Positions 8,223 through 17,110 are shown, numbered from the stretch's first letter. The stretch: DNA of 64,000 nt from JAJDTR01 sp965220415 (GCA_965220415.1 OZ244829.1:3162001-3226000), one strand, 5' to 3'. A program made the numbers and translations. Notes: generated from the sequence alone by a model not told the origin.

Positions 8223-9257
8223 TCATTTCGTTTTAAGGGCGCCCCAGGTGACGGCGGCTTTGCCTTCGGAGGAAACGAATGGTCGCTTGGCGCGGTATAT
8301 CCCATCATGGCCCCGGGACGCAGCAGCGGCGTAGAGATTCCCGCGATGGGACACGAGGCTGTTAGTAGGGATACTCAATGACAGCCCTGCCGGATGCCAC
8401 ATTTCGGCGTGATGGTCGAATATGAACACGCCGTGTCTCCACGAGCCGGCGAAGATACGGTCACGATGCACGACGAGAGAACTCAACGCAGGGTCGTGCG
8501 GCAGGCCGTGGCTAAGGTCCTCCCATTCGAGCCCCTCTTCGCGCCAGCGTCCGAAGCCACCGCCACCGGCGACGTAGAAGTTATCCTCGAATGCGATCCA
8601 GCCGTTTATGCGGTCGAACTGTGCAATACTGGGTTTGTCGACCCAATAGGGGATTTTCTCCCAGGTGGCGCCCTCGTCGGGGGAACGGCAGGCGAGGTGG
8701 TCCGAATACGCCGCCCACAGATAGCCGTCGAATTCACCCATCGACCATATACCGGTGCCCAAGTCGATATCGGGGTATCCCGGGCTTTGGGGGGCGGTCC
8801 ATTCCAAGGTTACGTCGTGCCAAGAATCGCCGCGGTCCCGGGAAATCCAACTTCCCGAGTGGTAGCCGATGGCGATGACCATCCCGGAAGCGGTGACGAG
8901 AAATTGTTTTATTTCCGGGTAGTAGAACCTGCGGCCGCCCCATACGAGGTCGAAGCCGTTGTTTTTCGGGTGCCAGGTGTTGCCTTTGGTGACGGATCGC
9001 ATGATGCCGTGATCATAACTGTAGCCGTAAACGGCACCGGGGAATGCGGTGAGGTTGCCGATCCAGTCCTTATAAGTACTCAGGCGCCAGGTGTCTCCGT
9101 CATCACGCGAATAGGACATACCTTTATCTGTGCTGACGTAGAGGCGTTCGCCGTCACTGGCGATGGAGCCGCCATGGTCATTGAGAATGAGTTCCCACTC
9201 GGCGTGTGCGGATGCGGAGATGAGGGCGAGGAGCAGTAGGACGAAGATTCGTGTCAT
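8223..9257 (-). CDS. Secreted beta-propeller protein, array member 4
   Basis: 344 residues. The ATG at 9257 is preferred over the frame's upstream limit because GGAGG lies 5 bases before it and it opens the signal MTRIFVLLLLALISASAHA/EW. Asp boxes are SRDDGDTW, SVTKGNTW (altered), SRDRGDSW and SPDEGATW. It is a tandem near-duplicate of 6595-7626 through most of its length, but its tail is AVTWGALKTK. A long antisense open frame (8394-9239) runs across it and is a compositional shadow. Confidence 0.8.
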   Translation of the reverse strand: MTRIFVLLLLALISASAHAEWELILNDHGGSIASDGERLYVSTDKGMSYSRDDGDTWRLSTYKDWIGNLTAFPGAVYGYSYDHGIMRSVTKGNTWHPKNNGFDLVWGGRRFYYPEIKQFLVTASGMVIAIGYHSGSWISRDRGDSWHDVTLEWTAPQSPGYPDIDLGTGIWSMGEFDGYLWAAYSDHLACRSPDEGATWEKIPYWVDKPSIAQFDRINGWIAFEDNFYVAGGGGFGRWREEGLEWEDLSHGLPHDPALSSLVVHRDRIFAGSWRHGVFIFDHHAEMWHPAGLSLSIPTNSLVSHRGNLYAAAASRGHDGIYRAKRPFVSSEGKAAVTWGALKTK

Positions 9258-9268
9258 GGCGCCTCCGT

Positions 9269-9742
9269 TCAGTCGCACCACATGCCTAACCTAATAGCGG
9301 GCTGGTCTCGAACCTTGTACGGGTTGAACTGATAACCTTCGGGCAACCGGATCTCCCCCTCATGGTACGGCAGGTATCGAGATCGTTCGTCCATCGGCTT
9401 TATTTGCGGCTCGAAATAGGGTATGGAGTAGTTAACGGTCAGGGGCGGACATATTTTAGTGAAGCGGACGCGCTCGGATTTCAACGCGCTTTTCGCTATG
9501 CGAACGAACCGGTCTTCTACCAAAATGTAGGTTGTGTACGGCATGGGGATATCCGACACCAGATAGAAATCGACTCTGCGTGTGATGTGTTTATCCTGCA
9601 AATAGCTCGTTCTACCCGATCCGCCCCAAGTAATACCAATGGTGGGGATGGCCGGTTCGGGCTCTTCGACGATAGATCGATTCTCCATCTCGCTGCAGGC
9701 GAGGAGGGTGAACAGTAGGAGCAGATATATTCTGATAGTCAT
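9269..9742 (-). CDS. Predicted lipoprotein, no paralogue in window
   Basis: 157 residues from the ATG at 9742, which overlaps the preceding stop by ATGA. Signal MTIRIYLLLLFTLLAC has lipobox LLAC (Cys16), then SEMENRSIVEEPEPAIP. The mature part (GITWGGSGRTSYLQDKH, YLVSDIPMPYTTYILVED) is rich in aromatic and beta-branched residues. The signal peptide DNA is nearly identical to that of 6086-6598, but the mature domain is different, so lipoprotein modules have been swapped behind a common secretion signal. Confidence 0.7.
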   Translation of the reverse strand: MTIRIYLLLLFTLLACSEMENRSIVEEPEPAIPTIGITWGGSGRTSYLQDKHITRRVDFYLVSDIPMPYTTYILVEDRFVRIAKSALKSERVRFTKICPPLTVNYSIPYFEPQIKPMDERSRYLPYHEGEIRLPEGYQFNPYKVRDQPAIRLGMWCD

Positions 9743-10779
9743 TTGGTGTTTCCCAGCTTTATAGCGCCCCAGGTGGCGGTGGCTTTGTTGTAGGGTTGAA
9801 CGCGGGGAAAGGCGGCGCGGTAAATCCCCAGGTCGGTGGCGGCGTAGAGTTCGCCCCGGTGGGTCGCCAAACTGGTCACCTTGAGATCCCGCATGCCAAC
9901 GGGTTCCCAGGTTTCGGACGGCTGATCGAAGTATGCCACGGCCCATGAGTGGACGACCCCGAACAAACGGCCGCGATGAATCGCGAGATCCACCATACAG
10001 GGTTTCTTCGGAAGCCCGCGGTTGAGCACATCCCATTTGAGTTCCTCTTCGCGCCAACGACCCAAGCCGTAGTCGCCGGCGACGTACAGGTTGTTATCGA
10101 ACACCGCCCAATCCTGTATGCGGCCAAACCCGGCGATGCTTCCGGAGTCCCAATCGGGGAGAATCTCCCAAGTGCCACCCTCGTCCGCGCTGCGCATGGC
10201 GCGGGAGTCGGAGCGCGCCGCCCAGATATAGCCGTCGAACTCGGCGATGGTGTAGGCGCCGGTACCCATGTTGTAATTCTGGTGCCAGGTATCGCCGCCG
10301 TCGCGAGAGATATAGGTGTTTTCGTGGAATCCAATGGCGATCAGTATTCCGGAACGGGTGACGAGCATTTGTTTGATATGCTGACCATCGGCGCCGCGCT
10401 TGTGTCGAAATGTGGGTAAACCGTCGTCTATGCGGTGCCAAGTGTTGCCGCGCGTTTCGGAGCGGTAGACGGCTTGCGACCAGGTTACGGCATACATGGC
10501 GTCGGGCGCGGCGGTCACGCCCGAAATGCTGCGTTTCAGGTCGCTCTCGCGCCACGTTAAGCCGTCGTCGAGGGAGAAGTACACGCCGTCCTTTCCGCCG
10601 CCGTAGAGGCGTTCGCCGTCGGATTCAAGCGCGTACACACCGTAACGGCCCGTACCGGACAGGAGTTCCCAGTCGGCGGCGTGGGCGGAGCAACTGATCA
10701 TCAGGCACAAACAGGCGATGAGCAGGGTGAGCGCAATGAGCACAGACAATTTTAGTTCGCAGGCTTCGAAGCTGTGCAT
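9739..10779 (-). CDS. Secreted beta-propeller protein, array member 5 (first gene of operon 1)
   Basis: 346 residues. The N-terminal hydrophobic segment ends at SAHA/ADWELL (about residue 35). Asp boxes: SLDDGLTW, SETRGNTW (altered), SRDGGDTW and SADEGGTW. The tail is KATATWGAIKLGNTK. A GGGAG-type ribosome site precedes the ATG. The start lies about 46 bases below the predicted transcription start of the sigma-54 promoter at 10836-10850, so this is the leading gene of the ten-cistron minus-strand operon ending near 2.85 kb. Confidence 0.8.
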   Translation of the reverse strand: MHSFEACELKLSVLIALTLLIACLCLMISCSAHAADWELLSGTGRYGVYALESDGERLYGGGKDGVYFSLDDGLTWRESDLKRSISGVTAAPDAMYAVTWSQAVYRSETRGNTWHRIDDGLPTFRHKRGADGQHIKQMLVTRSGILIAIGFHENTYISRDGGDTWHQNYNMGTGAYTIAEFDGYIWAARSDSRAMRSADEGGTWEILPDWDSGSIAGFGRIQDWAVFDNNLYVAGDYGLGRWREEELKWDVLNRGLPKKPCMVDLAIHRGRLFGVVHSWAVAYFDQPSETWEPVGMRDLKVTSLATHRGELYAATDLGIYRAAFPRVQPYNKATATWGAIKLGNTK

Positions 10780-10835
10780 TTAGGCGCTCCCTGAGAAGTG
10801 ACGGCATCCGGATAAACAATGACAGACGATAGAAT

Positions 10836-10850
10836 GCAAGTAGTGTGCCA
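10836..10850 (-). promoter_or_regulatory. Sigma-54 promoter of operon 1
   Basis: The minus strand reads TGGCAC-ACTAC-TTGC. It matches both RpoN consensus boxes with the obligatory 5-nt gap and sits about 60 bases ahead of the first propeller ATG. About 70 bp upstream, 10919-10975 retains a degenerate version of the block upstream of the other two long operons (TGTTCACTTTGTGTGCA and ATTCTCGCC). The palindrome is reduced to one half-site. Confidence 0.8.
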
Positions 10851-11149
10851 CTAGCGAAAACGCCGTTGTGGGCGCGGCTTGCGGGGCGGCGAGGGCAGCG
10901 GTAACAACAAAATGGACGGTGGTGTTCACTTTGTGTGCACTGGCGAGGGCGGAATCGGGTGGGCTATTCTCGCCGGGAAAGGATTAATTAAGGTTAGAGA
11001 ACGCATCAACTATTGCGATTGGCGGGCATTATAGCAAAGGCAAATCTGCCGTCAACAGAACAACGATTAAGAAATACCAAGAGAGGTTGCAATTCTCTTT
11101 GACATCGCCTAGAATAGAACACCACTTTTTTTGGGAAGAAGAATTACCA

Positions 11150-11451
11150 GTGCAGAAGCGAACAAGCAAAATCTCGGATACCACACTCGTTGAGGTTATC
11201 GCAAAACGGTTCCTTGGGGAATCACAGTCGGAAATTGCGAGAGAGTATGGGGTATCCACCAAACCATTCAGTATTACGAAGCAAAAGAGACCTCACAAGA
11301 TTTGAAGAGGATTGTGCTTCAAAGGATAGCCGAAGCTGTTGGTGACGCACTCGGAGAACAGGCACTCGAACAACTGGCGATCCGGAAACATGATAAACCC
11401 GATAATGAGGCGGATGTACAGAGCGGCAACTTCGACTGTAGCGCGAAATGA
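11150..11451 (+). pseudogene. Helix-turn-helix regulator, broken by a one-base deletion
   Basis: A GTG at 11150 opens VQKRTSKISDTTLVEVIAKR followed by SQSEIAREYGVS, a typical HTH (E-I-A-R-x-x-G-V-S). The frame is lost around 11263. The next frame continues logically as TIQYYEAKETSQDLKRIVLQ and ALEQLAIRKHDK to a TGA at 11451. Adding one base after ACCAA restores a roughly 100-residue protein of the 'VSxNTIQYYEAKE' type. It resembles small homeodomain-like or XRE-like proteins. A sequencing error is an alternative. Confidence 0.55.
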
Positions 11452-11677
11452 AAAAGAGAACTGTTAATGCTATAAAGAAAGCAGGTAAGTGTTTAGTGGC
11501 TAGTGATTAGTGGTCAGTCAAGATTCTGAAACCATTAGACGGGCAATGAATTGCCCTACTACGAACCAGAAAAATGGGTAATTACACAAGGAACCTCTTA
11601 AAAATGCCAAAAAAGGCCGTCTAAATCATAGCATTCGACCCTAGAAACCAATGGACTAAACAGTTACGAAAGCAGTT

Positions 11678-11887
11678 TTGATCGCCGGTATCCCGTTTAC
11701 GCTCTGCACGATCATTATAATCGTGGTGTTCATCGTGGTGATGAGACGAGATCAGATCCGCGGTAGTGAATTCTTGTACTGGTTTTTGGACTACGCTTTC
11801 GATTACATCAGTTTGCTCTGGATGGCGGCGTTCACCGTGTTCATCTTGGCGCTCTACTTCTACCTGTCGTCGTCCGACAAGGAATAA
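11678..11887 (+). CDS. Small two-helix membrane protein
   Basis: About 69 residues with two hydrophobic helices (about residues 4-22, TLCTIIIIVVFIVVM, and 44-63, LLWMAAFTVFILALYFYL) separated by a charged loop, ending SSSDKE. The start is uncertain: no ATG is available, and TTG at 11678 is the most upstream plausible codon. It lies 28 bases before the lipoprotein gene at 11916 and is probably co-transcribed with it. Not recognised as a known family. Confidence 0.5.
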   Translation: MIAGIPFTLCTIIIIVVFIVVMRRDQIRGSEFLYWFLDYAFDYISLLWMAAFTVFILALYFYLSSSDKE

Positions 11888-11915
11888 TCGTCCACGACCC
11901 AATAAGGAGGAAACC

Positions 11916-12767
11916 ATGTTACGCCTAGCCTTTGTCCTTCTCGTCATTGTCCACGCCGGCTGTTCCCAGCATAAACCCGTCGAAGCGCCTGCCCCCGAGC
12001 CGTGGCCATGCGATAAGGAGCTGCCTGTCGTCCATTACTGGCTCCCGAACGATTACGTTGACCTAACCCATAAGGACGTGGTCAAAATCGGCTCCGAGAT
12101 GACGATAAGCTGCGGCACCGCACAATTCCACGTGGGCTCCGAAGCAGCGCGGCATCGCCGAGAAGCGTTGGAGGACAGACTGAACGAGTGGTTCGCCTCG
12201 ATCGTAAAGCGTGTGGACGACGAGATGAAGGCCGGAGGCGATGTCCGGGTGGTGCTCCGTCAGCTACAGGACGAGATCGGCCAACCCATCGACATCTTCC
12301 TGTCCAAAGAAACGCTGACCGCCGAGGACGGCGGCCGGACCGGCTTCATGGAACGCCTCGCCGAGGAACTCTACTTCGCCGAACGCACTTTGGGAATGTC
12401 CCTCGAGCAGTTTGTTTCGGCAGCCTTTTACCACATTCAGAAAAGGGTCGAGGCGGAACGACAAGACGAAGTTGCAGTAGAACTGCCGCCCGACATCAAA
12501 GCCGAGATCGCAGACGCCGAGCACCAATTGGAGAACGCCGAAACCATGTGGCACGTCATCGAATCTGGCGTGACAGAGATGGTACGTGCCGAGACCGCAT
12601 TAAAGGAGGTCGAAGAACTCTTCGAAGCAAAGAGGCCCGGCTTAACCGAATCCGAAATTCGAGAATATGAGCGGCAAATCGGATACGCAAAGAGCGCTTT
12701 CCAATCCTTGAAAGAGCAAACCCAAGAGCTGTTGAAATCGACCGACAAGGAGATTCAACGTGAATAG
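11916..12767 (+). CDS. Predicted lipoprotein with coiled-coil C-terminus
   Basis: 283 residues. The ATG at 11916 follows a strong AAGGAGG, and the longer open frame upstream is non-coding. Signal MLRLAFVLLVIVHAGC has lipobox HAGC (Cys16). The middle domain RREALEDRLNEWFASIVKRV... IGQPIDIFLSKETLTAEDGG... AEELYFAERTLGMSLEQF is clearly shared with the next gene. Residues about 190-280 are highly charged and predicted coiled coil (AEIADAEHQLENAETMW, SLKEQTQELLKSTDKEI). It overlaps the next start by 8 bases. The function is unknown. Confidence 0.75.
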   Translation: MLRLAFVLLVIVHAGCSQHKPVEAPAPEPWPCDKELPVVHYWLPNDYVDLTHKDVVKIGSEMTISCGTAQFHVGSEAARHRREALEDRLNEWFASIVKRVDDEMKAGGDVRVVLRQLQDEIGQPIDIFLSKETLTAEDGGRTGFMERLAEELYFAERTLGMSLEQFVSAAFYHIQKRVEAERQDEVAVELPPDIKAEIADAEHQLENAETMWHVIESGVTEMVRAETALKEVEELFEAKRPGLTESEIREYERQIGYAKSAFQSLKEQTQELLKSTDKEIQRE

Positions 12768-13593
12768 TCCGCTCAGACGCAGGCTTTTAGCCGGACTACC
12801 TATACTCGCTGTGGCAAGCATCACCCTAGCCGCCGGCTGTGGCGCCCACAAAGCAGCCGAACTACCCTATATCGAGGAAACCATCGTCGCCAGAGCGGCC
12901 GCATTTGAATGGGACACGGGCCGTTTCGTCACGGTCAATGAATACGGCAGTTCCATAGACATGGGCAACATGAGCACGTACATTAGTGTCGCCCAAAATG
13001 GGCACGAATATCAAATGAGAACCCGCGAGCGCCGGGAAGCGTTGGTGGCTAGACTCAACGCTTGGTACAAATCGGTCGACCTGGGAGTTCTCACGCAGCT
13101 TGTCAACGGCGTCGACCCGCAGATCGTGATTACCAACTTCCCCGACCATGTCGGTAAACCCTTCAAGCCCTTCCTCTCGCCCGAAACCCTCGCCGCCGAG
13201 GACCGCGTGGACTTCCTCAAACGCGTCGCCGATGATCTGGCTTTCGCCGAACGAGCCTTGCACACCACGCTGAGCAAATTTAGAGACCGCGTCTCGTACT
13301 ACCTCAAGGAGAAGATCAACAACGCCCTTGATGAGAAGTTCAAGCACCACCTCGAGCCCCCTAAATCCAGAGCACGCGACCATTCGAGTTACATTTATGA
13401 CCAGACGGCGAAGAAGCTGCGCCGCCTGACGCTCTCCGAGCGCCGCGAATACCTGGAAGAGCTCCGCGTGTCGTTGATGGAGGAGTATAAAGATTCACGC
13501 GATCCCGATTCCCACCAGATCTTTATCGCCCGCTTCCTCCGCGCCATGGAGGAACGCGACATATTCTTCACCGAAAAACGAAGCGTTGAATAA
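12760..13593 (+). CDS. Predicted lipoprotein, paralogue of the preceding gene
   Basis: 277 residues from a GTG at 12760 preceded by AAGGAG. Signal peptide with lipobox AAGC (about Cys27). It shares with its neighbour RREALVARLNAWYKSVD, VGKPFKPFLSPETLAAED and the DLAFAERALHTTLSKF segment. The two genes are therefore a tandem duplication that diverged in the C-terminal third. They are likely co-expressed with the small membrane protein upstream and have opposite orientation and no tag in common with the propeller array. Confidence 0.75.
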   Translation: MNSPLRRRLLAGLPILAVASITLAAGCGAHKAAELPYIEETIVARAAAFEWDTGRFVTVNEYGSSIDMGNMSTYISVAQNGHEYQMRTRERREALVARLNAWYKSVDLGVLTQLVNGVDPQIVITNFPDHVGKPFKPFLSPETLAAEDRVDFLKRVADDLAFAERALHTTLSKFRDRVSYYLKEKINNALDEKFKHHLEPPKSRARDHSSYIYDQTAKKLRRLTLSERREYLEELRVSLMEEYKDSRDPDSHQIFIARFLRAMEERDIFFTEKRSVE

Positions 13594-13594
13594 T

Positions 13595-13776
13595 GGATTA
13601 CAAAACGCTTTTCCGGATCCTCTGGACAAAACAAAGTTGCTGAGTGGACCTTGGAAGACCGCGTACTGACGATAAAAGTGTTTTGCGACGATAATTACTG
13701 GTCTGCTCATACGTACCCATTTTGGGTTTCGTGGGATTCTGCATACATCCGGCTAAACGACCTGTGTCCAGAATAA
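13595..13776 (+). pseudogene. 3' fragment of a SIDPP-family lipoprotein, on the opposite strand to the array
   Basis: Reading the plus strand from about 13639 gives AEWTLEDRVLTIKVFCDD ... WVSWDSAYIRLNDLCPE and a TAA at 13774. This matches the C-terminus of the array lipoproteins at 14047 and 14462 (VSQWVLKGRVLTIRT ... VGWDTGYIQLTYKCPD). The 5' part is gone and a stop lies at 13591-13593. It faces the minus-strand array, so a copy was inverted and truncated here. Confidence 0.65.
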
Positions 13777-13798
13777 AAAAGGAGGTCATTCTTTTATG

Positions 13799-13945
13799 CT
13801 ATTCTTCAAAACGCCGCGGCACACGGCAGTCCGGCGGCGCAATGCAATACGAAGGGCCGAACGGCTCCCAGCAGGGTTCGGGCTCGTTATCGTCGGCGCC
13901 GCAGGCGGCGAGTAGGATAGCGAGTATGAGGTATCGTGTTTTCAT
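13799..13945 (-). CDS. 48-residue predicted lipoprotein, end of operon 2
   Basis: The ATG at 13945 follows AAGGAAG and opens a short signal with lipobox LAAC (Cys15), then GADDNEPEPCWEPFGPSY with further cysteines at 25, 34 and 40, ending RVPRRFEE before TAG. The mature peptide is only about 34 residues with a Pro/Cys-rich pattern. It is about 100 bases downstream of the last larger lipoprotein gene of operon 2 and in the same orientation. It could be a truncated family member, but the lipobox, ribosome site and cysteine content argue for a real small gene. Confidence 0.55.
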   Translation of the reverse strand: MKTRYLILAILLAACGADDNEPEPCWEPFGPSYCIAPPDCRVPRRFEE

Positions 13946-14046
13946 GCCACTTCCTTTTTGTGGGTTGCTTAACGTAGGGATTAAGCAGACGGACGGGCGG
14001 CGGTTGTTTTATCCTTTCTTCGTACCGCTCCTCCACTTTATCGTTA

Positions 14047-14445
14047 TTAGTCCGGGCACTTATAGGTGAGCTGGATGTAGCCTGTATCCCAGCCGACCAT
14101 GAAAGCAGTCGTCTGCCCCGGGTACCATTGGTGACGTCGCCAAGTGCAAGATGTTCTTATCGTGAGGACGCGGCCTTTCAGCACCCATTGAGACACCTTA
14201 GGGTATGCATAATTATAATATACCCATAGGTCTTTAGGTATTGCGGAGAAGGTGATGGTGATGGGCTGCCAACCGTCCTCGGTTAACTCGCCAAGGTTGA
14301 TCTGCTCTTCGTGGGGCTGGCCTTCGTCGAGGATTGGAGGGTCGATGCTAACGATGTAGGCGCCGGTAGTCGGCTCGTCTCGCTCAGATGTCTCGCTGCA
14401 GGCGAGTAAGGTAAGACAGAGAAGTAGGGCGAGAGTTCGTAACAT
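14047..14445 (-). CDS. Predicted lipoprotein, SIDPP family
   Basis: 132 residues. Signal MLRTLALLLCLTLLAC has lipobox LLAC (Cys16). The mature domain has the order YIVSIDPPILDEGQPHEEQI, then LGELTEDGWQPITITFSAIP, then VSQWVLKGRVLTIRT and a final VGWDTGYIQLTYKCPD. The I-x-I-x-F-S-x-x-P and strand pattern resemble bacterial Ig-like domains. It is a tandem duplicate of the next gene upstream, which has suffered a nonsense change. It is the downstream-most large gene of operon 2. Confidence 0.75.
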   Translation of the reverse strand: MLRTLALLLCLTLLACSETSERDEPTTGAYIVSIDPPILDEGQPHEEQINLGELTEDGWQPITITFSAIPKDLWVYYNYAYPKVSQWVLKGRVLTIRTSCTWRRHQWYPGQTTAFMVGWDTGYIQLTYKCPD

Positions 14446-14461
14446 GGCGGTCTCCTTGTTC

Positions 14462-14845
14462 TTAATCCGGGCATTTATAGTTTAGCTGAATGTAGCCTGC
14501 ATCTCACACGACGGAGTAGGTAAATGTCCGACCTGGGTACCATCGCCAGTTGCAAAATGTTCTTATGGTGAGTACACGGTCTTTCAGCATCCATTGAGAT
14601 ACCAGGCCTTGCGGCATATTTACCCGTGGGTCTTTAGGTATTGCGGAGAAGGTGATGGTGATGGGTTGCCAACCGTCCCCGGTTAACTCGCCAAGGTTGA
14701 TCTGCTCTTCATGGGGCTGGCCTTCGTCGAGAATCGGAGGGTCGATGCTAACGATGTAGGCGCCGGTGGTGGGTTCGTCCCACTGGGGCGTTTCACTGCA
14801 GGCGAGAAGGGTGAGGCAGATGAGTAGGGTGAGGGTTCGTGTCAT
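14462..14845 (-). pseudogene. SIDPP-family lipoprotein interrupted by TGG-to-TGA
   Basis: The ATG at 14845 overlaps the upstream propeller stop (ATGA) and encodes MTRTLTLLICLTLLAC plus a mature domain almost identical to the gene at 14047 through TITFSAIPKD and VSQWMLKDRVLTIRTF. At 14504-14506 the codon corresponding to Trp in VGWDTGYIQLTYKCPD is TGA. Beyond it the frame continues in register as DAGYIQLNYKCPD to a TAA at 14462-14464. The product therefore stops at 113 residues and lacks the final strand and Cys. TGA is used as a normal stop elsewhere in the window, so recoding is unlikely. Confidence 0.75.
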
Positions 14846-15939
14846 GGTTTAGAGTTTCCTTTTATTGCGCCCCAGATTGCCGGGGCTTTGCCGTGCGGAT
14901 TCACGATCGAGATTGAGGCGCGGTAGATTCCGTTTTCGGTGCCGGCGTACAGACCGGATTGGTGCGATACAATCGAGTAAACGCCAACGTGCTGCGGGCC
15001 TGTCGGAAACCATGTTTCAGACGGCTGATCGTATAGCCACACGCCGAGGCCCAATCGGTAAAACGCGACGAAGATACGACCGCGATTGACCGCTAGTTGC
15101 TTCATATGGAGCTCGTCCGGAAGCCCCGGAAGCCCTTGGCTCAAATCTTCCCAAGCTTGTTCGGATTCGTTCCATCGCCCAAAACCTCGGGTCCCGGCGA
15201 CGTATAACCTATCGTCAAGCACCGCCCAGTCAGCTATCGTGCCGTATATGAGGTCGGGAAGAAGCTCCCACGTTTCGCCGTTGTCCGGGGAACGAAATGT
15301 GGCGAGGGAGGCGCTTGAATAGACGGCCCACAGATAACCACCGAACTCGGTCATCGACCAGATACTGTCGCCGAAGTGCCAGTCGGATATGTTGCGCTCT
15401 TTGATTCCCGGGTATATCCATTCGTCGTATACGGAGTGCCATGTCTCGCCTCGGTCGTGGGATATATGGCTACCTTGGTGGTATCCTACGTTGATGACCA
15501 TGCCGGAACTGGTGACGAGTAATTGTTCAACTATTCCGTGGTGAGGTCCCCATTTCGGGTGGTCGAAGATGCGCAGCCCTTCGTTAATTTGCTTCCAGGT
15601 GTTGCCGCCGTCGTCGGAGCGGAATACGCCGTGGTCTACCGCACCGACATAGACGGCACCGTCCCCGCTTCCAATGGCGGTGATATAGAAGTCCTCGATG
15701 CCGCGGCCGACCTCGCGGCGGCGCCATGTGTAGCCGTCGTCGAAGGAGAGGTAAAAGCCGGTTTCGCCTATGGCGTAAAGACGGACGCTGTCGCTCTCAA
15801 GCAGACTGACGCGTCCGATGACCTCGGTGCCGGGGATATGTTCCCATTTGGCGCGGGCATCTTGGGCGAAATTGGAGAGCCAGACCGCGAGCAGGAGTGG
15901 GAGGGTTAGGATAAACGTCAAACTGAGTTTGTTAGCCAT
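14842..15939 (-). CDS. Secreted beta-propeller protein, array member 6
   Basis: 365 residues. Signal peptide cleaved near ARA/KWEHIPG. Asp boxes SFDDGYTW, SDDGGNTW, SHDRGETW and SPDNGETW. Overall it is a near twin of 3924-5000 (for example IDHGVFRSDDGGNTW and WHFGDSIWSMTEFGGYLWA), although the two are in different operons about 11 kb apart. It gained an extra LPGLPDEL segment near residue 275 and a longer tail (APAIWGAIKGNSKP). GGAGG lies ahead of the ATG, 12 bases after the upstream gene. Confidence 0.8.
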   Translation of the reverse strand: MANKLSLTFILTLPLLLAVWLSNFAQDARAKWEHIPGTEVIGRVSLLESDSVRLYAIGETGFYLSFDDGYTWRRREVGRGIEDFYITAIGSGDGAVYVGAVDHGVFRSDDGGNTWKQINEGLRIFDHPKWGPHHGIVEQLLVTSSGMVINVGYHQGSHISHDRGETWHSVYDEWIYPGIKERNISDWHFGDSIWSMTEFGGYLWAVYSSASLATFRSPDNGETWELLPDLIYGTIADWAVLDDRLYVAGTRGFGRWNESEQAWEDLSQGLPGLPDELHMKQLAVNRGRIFVAFYRLGLGVWLYDQPSETWFPTGPQHVGVYSIVSHQSGLYAGTENGIYRASISIVNPHGKAPAIWGAIKGNSKP

Positions 15940-15951
15940 AAGCAGCCTCCG

Positions 15952-17110
15952 TCACTCTGTTTTAACGGCGCCCCAAGTCATAGCGGCTTTGCCGTGCGGA
16001 TTCACCAGCGGGATGGATGCGCGGTAGATGCCCTCATGGGTTGCCCCGTACAGATCAGCTCGATGGGATACGAGCGCGGTAACTGTAAAGTCCTGTAGAC
16101 CTGCGGGAATCCACGATTCCGAGCGCTCATCAAACACCCACACGCCACGGCGGTTAAGTCCGGCAAACAGCCGGCCGCGATTAACAGCCAAGGATTCTAT
16201 ATTGGTAAGGTGGGTTCGAAGCACCATCGGCACACCGTAGAATTCAGTCGTTTCGACGTCGTGCGGCGGAAGCCCTTTGGTGAGAACCTCCCAATGGCGT
16301 GCCCCTTCGAATCGTGCGAAAAAGCCTTTTTCTGATCTGTTTCGCCCAAAATAGTGTTCTTCCCCAGCTACATATAATCGATCATTGAACACCGCCCAGT
16401 CGGTCGGCCAAACGAACGCTTCGTTGCCGGTGCTAGCGTATTCCCATGTTTGGCCGTTGTCAGGGGACCGTAACATGCGGGACCACGTGGCGGCCCAAAG
16501 ATATCCGTCGAACTCCGCTATCAAGTCGATATCGTGGCCGAATATCCAATCGGGCGCTCCCCGTTGGCGCACTTTCCATTCATCTGATACGTCGTGCCAT
16601 GTCTCGCCTCGGTCTGCCGATGTATAGGTGTGGGGCCGCACGGCAGTAATGAGTGTGCCGGCACCAGTCGCGAGAATTTGCTTAATATTTCCGTATGTGG
16701 TTTCGCCTTCACGCCAATCGAACACGCGGAATCCGTTGTTTATGGACTTCCATGTGTCCCCGTGACTGTCGGAGCGAAATACGCCATCATAATATGTTCC
16801 GGCATACACGGTGTGTCGATGGATAGTAATTGCTGTACAGTCATTAACGTCGAGAGTTAAACGCCAGGTGTGACCGTTATTGAGGGAGATGTACACTCCT
16901 TCAGATGTCGCAGCGTAGAGTCGGCGCCCATCGGTTTCAATCGCGTTCACGTACCAGCCCTCCGTGCCGGGGAGTGGAATCCACTCCGTTTGGATTGCGG
17001 CAGCGGCGTTGGGCGCGCAACTTGGGCGCGCAACTGTCGAAGGACGGCACAAGGAGAATCGAGGCTACGAGAAAGCCTAACAGGCTGAGGATGAAGGTTA
17101 TGTATTTCAT
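15952..17110 (-). pseudogene. Beta-propeller gene, array member 7, frameshifted by a 13-bp tandem duplication
   Basis: The coupled ATG at 17110 (overlapping the preceding stop) starts MKYITFILSLLGFLVASILL, a good signal peptide, but that frame runs out within about 65 codons. The mature propeller (QTEWIPLPGTEG onward, tail KAAMTWGAVKTE) is in another frame, reachable only from a weak TTG at 17052. At 17009-17034 the 13-mer TTGGGCGCGCAAC occurs twice in direct tandem. Removing one copy fuses ...FDSCAP directly to NAAAAIQTEWIPL in one frame, matching the signal region of 32102-33253 (GAPNAHAEIRAQW). The gene is therefore off in this sequence. A tandem repeat can also revert by slippage, so phase variation is possible. 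Confidence 0.75.
17009..17034. repeat. 13-bp tandem duplication in a signal-peptide region
   Basis: Two adjacent perfect copies of TTGGGCGCGCAAC (plus-strand reading). Because 13 is not a multiple of three, the extra copy shifts the propeller gene out of frame. Confidence 0.9.

Noticed and set aside
8394..9239. 281-codon plus-strand open frame
   Set aside because: Lies entirely antisense to a propeller gene with signal peptide, Asp boxes and the C-terminal motif; no ribosome site or family resemblance. Similar antisense frames (for example 34479-35123, 9949-10419, 22305-22823) are compositional shadows.
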